Below are positions 6,118 to 7,133 of a stretch of 7,133 nucleotides of DNA, in pieces. The position numbers and the translations under genes were made by a program. The notes below the pieces were generated by a model, which ran no database searches, had not been told where the DNA came from, and worked only from the letters and a program-made list of their open reading frames with translations. The stretch is from Candidatus Methanophagales archaeon (lineage in GTDB: Archaea; Halobacteriota; Syntropharchaeia; Alkanophagales; Methanospirareceae). The stretch is from positions 1-7,133 of the forward strand of contig PIXU01000103.1 in the NCBI GenBank assembly GCA_003601795.1, read 5' to 3'. The stretch's first letter is position 1. Each line of letters starts with the position of its first letter.

Positions 6118-6273
6118 ATGCCACTACCTGCAATTGCAATTGGAATAGTGATAGGGCTTATCGTTAATGGTTTAACCACTTTGGTAAGCTATGGGTTACA
6201 GAAAGTCGGAAAGACTGTCAAGTACAAGGATGATATTCGGAAAGCTCTTGAAGAGGATACATTTTATTTATGA
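6118..6273 (+). CDS. 51-residue single-helix membrane peptide
   Basis: A short ORF from ATG 6118 to TGA 6271-6273, with a ribosome site GAAGGG (6109-6114) at good spacing and only 28 nt after the GyrI-like gene, hence likely third in the operon. The peptide has one hydrophobic segment (4-27, PAIAIGIVIGLIVNGLTTLV then SYGL), followed by a basic stretch (QKVGKTVKYKDD) and an acidic end (ALEEDTFYL). The basic residues after the helix suggest N-out/C-in topology. The bases for LEEDT are the first copy of a 13-nt word repeated three more times downstream, so the 3' end may be a junction and the peptide the front part of a longer lost protein. Not a known family to me. Confidence 0.58.
   Translation: MPLPAIAIGIVIGLIVNGLTTLVSYGLQKVGKTVKYKDDIRKALEEDTFYL
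6248..6260 (+). repeat. 13-nt word TTGAAGAGGATAC, copy A
   Basis: This is an exact direct match to 6810-6822 and an inverted match to 6573-6585. It lies inside the 3' end of the 51-aa ORF, coding for part of LEEDT. Confidence 0.85.
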
Positions 6274-6564
6274 TAACATATAATAACGCATTAAAAAATC
6301 GAGAGCTCACCACGCTGGCATAATCTAATTTTCTAGTGATAGAACCACAGACGCTTTTTCATATCCAGAAACTTTTTGGAAGAGAATCATAGACGAAGCA
6401 AATAATCATCTTCCTAACACAACTCGTGGTCTGCAACCATGATCAATTTTTTGCATATTTACGCCCGTTCTTTAGACCAATCATACATAAGTATCCCGAA
6501 AATGCATGGAACACGATTCCCGCCGAAATGAAACCGAAAAATTTATATTCTGTGTTATACAACA

Positions 6565-6597
6565 GATTTATGGTATCCTCTTCAAATTTAATGGTAA
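6565..6597 (+). repeat. 33-nt direct repeat, uninterrupted copy (includes 13-nt word copy B, inverted)
   Basis: It reads GATTTATGGT then ATCCTCTTCAAATTTAATGG and onward. It matches 6823-6866 at 30 of 33 positions once an 11-nt insert there is removed. GTATCCTCTTCAA at 6573-6585 is the exact reverse complement of 6248-6260. Confidence 0.8.
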
Positions 6598-6808
6598 ATG
6601 AAATATCACCTTAAAAATCAGCGATTCGTGACATAAATATAACAATTTTGTAGAAATACCACTTTAAATCTACGTAGTATGTATTAATTTACATCTTAAA
6701 ACCATACGAAAGGGATACCATACCAGTGGCGGATAATATTTAAGAATCAAAGCAGGTCGGTGCACAGGATTTAGACAAATTAAAGCCCGCGTGTGCTTCA
6801 CCATACTT

Positions 6809-6855
6809 TTTGAAGAGGATACGATTTATGGTGAAAAAAAGGTATCCTCTCCAAA
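6809..6855. repeat. Hairpin formed by 13-nt word copies C and D
   Basis: The arm TTTGAAGAGGATAC (6809-6822) pairs with GTATCCTCTCCAAA (6842-6855) with one mismatch over 14 positions, around a 19-nt A-rich loop. The left arm contains copy C of the 13-nt word, exact; the right arm contains copy D, with one change. It could be a transcript hairpin, a protein-binding palindrome or an element end. Confidence 0.75.
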
Positions 6856-6866
6856 TTGATTGGTAA
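6823..6866 (+). repeat. 33-nt direct repeat, copy split by an 11-nt A-tract insert
   Basis: GATTTATGGT (6823-6832) and ATCCTCTCCAAATTGATTGG (6844 onward) equal the two halves of the repeat at 6565-6597, but are separated by GAAAAAAAGGT (6833-6843). The insert ends in GGT, like the bases before it, as a slippage or small duplication would leave. Confidence 0.78.
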
Positions 6867-6955
6867 TGCACTGAAGATATACTACACCCCAGAGTTATCC
6901 CCAGGTCAGACATACTATTCAGTCATACATCGACAATCAATATTCTACTGCACTA

Positions 6956-6983
6956 CGTGGTATATCCCGGAAGCCATACCACG
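6956..6983. terminator. Perfect 8-bp hairpin beyond the transposase-like 3' end
   Basis: CGTGGTAT (6956-6963) and ATACCACG (6976-6983) are perfect inverted repeats around a 12-nt loop, 21 nt past the stop of the minus-strand transposase-like gene. It could act as a terminator or be part of the element's end. It is not followed by a T-tract on the minus strand, so the terminator label is tentative. Confidence 0.4.
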
Positions 6984-7003
6984 CCCAACACACCGCCTTC
7001 ACC

Positions 7004-7133
7004 CTAACCCGTATCGTAGTCTTTCTCGGGAAACATCTTTACCATAATCAGTTCCGCAAGCGAAGGCATGCAAAAACGCTTACTGACCCGATCATGGATA
7101 TATTCATACGCACTCACACCTAACTTCTTCGCC
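7004..7133 (-). CDS. Transposase-like protein, C-terminal fragment (runs off window)
   Basis: The minus strand from the right edge is open to a TAG at 7006-7004 and gives the last 42 residues of a protein: AKKLGVSAYEYIHDRVSKRF then CMPSLAELIMVKM. The pattern 'kLGvs.yeYi.DR.s....mPsLAelI' is one I associate with the C-termini of insertion-sequence transposases common in methanogen, ANME and other environmental genomes. The catalytic DDE residues would lie off the window, so neither the IS family nor activity can be judged. No frameshift is seen in the visible part. The neighbouring repeat-rich, gene-free DNA fits the downstream flank of an element. The start is not visible. It could be another helical protein's C-terminus. 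Confidence 0.55.
   Translation of the reverse strand, partial: AKKLGVSAYEYIHDRVSKRFCMPSLAELIMVKMFPEKDYDTG

Larger units (their letters stand above)
6274..7003. other. 730-nt stretch without a convincing gene; repeat-rich, probable element remains
   Basis: No ORF here has both a ribosome site and protein-like composition. Short open runs exist: a startless run at about 6335-6433, with FSYPETFWKRIIDEANNHLP inside it, looks protein-like and could be a relic of a gene, while longer runs starting at 6426 and 6856 cross the repeats described below and look accidental. The stretch is more AT-rich to the eye than the genes to its left. It contains three of the four copies of a 13-nt word, a split 33-nt direct repeat and two hairpins, and it ends at a transposase-like 3' end. 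I read it as the decayed site of one or more mobile elements. Confidence 0.6.

Noticed and set aside
6426..6614. Open frame of 62 codons in the gene-poor right region
   Set aside because: It starts at GTG without a ribosome site, crosses the 33-nt repeat, has no recognisable motif and an unconvincing composition.
6274..7003. tRNA or other structured RNA gene in the gene-free stretch
   Set aside because: No cloverleaf, no T-loop GTTCRA-type word and no conserved RNA pattern was seen; only the short hairpins reported.
6856..7047. Open frame of 63 codons overlapping the transposase-like end
   Set aside because: It begins at a TTG inside the repeat, has no ribosome site, and its 3' part is antisense to the better-supported minus-strand transposase end.

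Overview
The window looks archaeal and, from its gene content, most like a Euryarchaeota/Halobacterota lineage such as Archaeoglobi, Syntrophoarchaeia or ANME-1. That placement is an inference. The reasons are a class II HMG-CoA reductase (known from Archaeoglobales by ancient transfer from bacteria), a SpoIIM-family membrane protein beside a metallo-beta-lactamase-fold protein, an archaeal zinc-ribbon/AbrB protein, a stand-alone one-module GyrI-like protein, short AT-rich spacers with TATA-like boxes, and dispersed 'CACCGCAGAG / CACAGATTAACAC' repeats.

Layout. At the left edge, on the minus strand, a SpoIIM-like membrane protein gene overlaps by four bases (ATGA) the start of an MBL-fold hydrolase gene that runs off the window. 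From the shared spacer 683-752 the class II HMG-CoA reductase gene reads rightward, followed 8 nt later by an AbrB-type regulator that has only half of its expected zinc ribbon. Next come two minus-strand genes, a TrmJ/TrmH-type SPOUT RNA 2'-O-methyltransferase (2451-3284) and a PflA-like radical SAM protein (3368-4381). Each ends inside a copy of the same 42-bp dispersed repeat. In the methyltransferase the repeat is read as codons and adds about 26 residues to the protein. A larger composite inverted repeat, about 185 bp from end to end, lies where the HMGR-AbrB unit and the methyltransferase converge.

Right of 4382 a rightward operon encodes an acidic 455-aa alpha-helical, TPR-like protein of unknown function, an 81-aa GyrI-like ligand-binding domain coupled to it by a GTGA overlap with a good Shine-Dalgarno, and a 51-aa one-helix membrane peptide missing from simple ORF lists. 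From 6274 to 7003 there is no convincing gene. This stretch is AT-rich and carries a 13-nt word present in two direct and two inverted copies (one of the direct copies lies in the end of the 51-aa gene), a 33-nt direct repeat split by an A-tract insert, and two hairpins. The right edge holds the C-terminal end of a minus-strand transposase-like gene, so the right third looks like a site of mobile-element insertion and decay.

Functional links. HMGR supplies mevalonate for isoprenoid ether lipids. The methyltransferase probably modifies tRNA. The substrates of the radical SAM protein and of the helical/GyrI/small-membrane operon cannot be read from the sequence.
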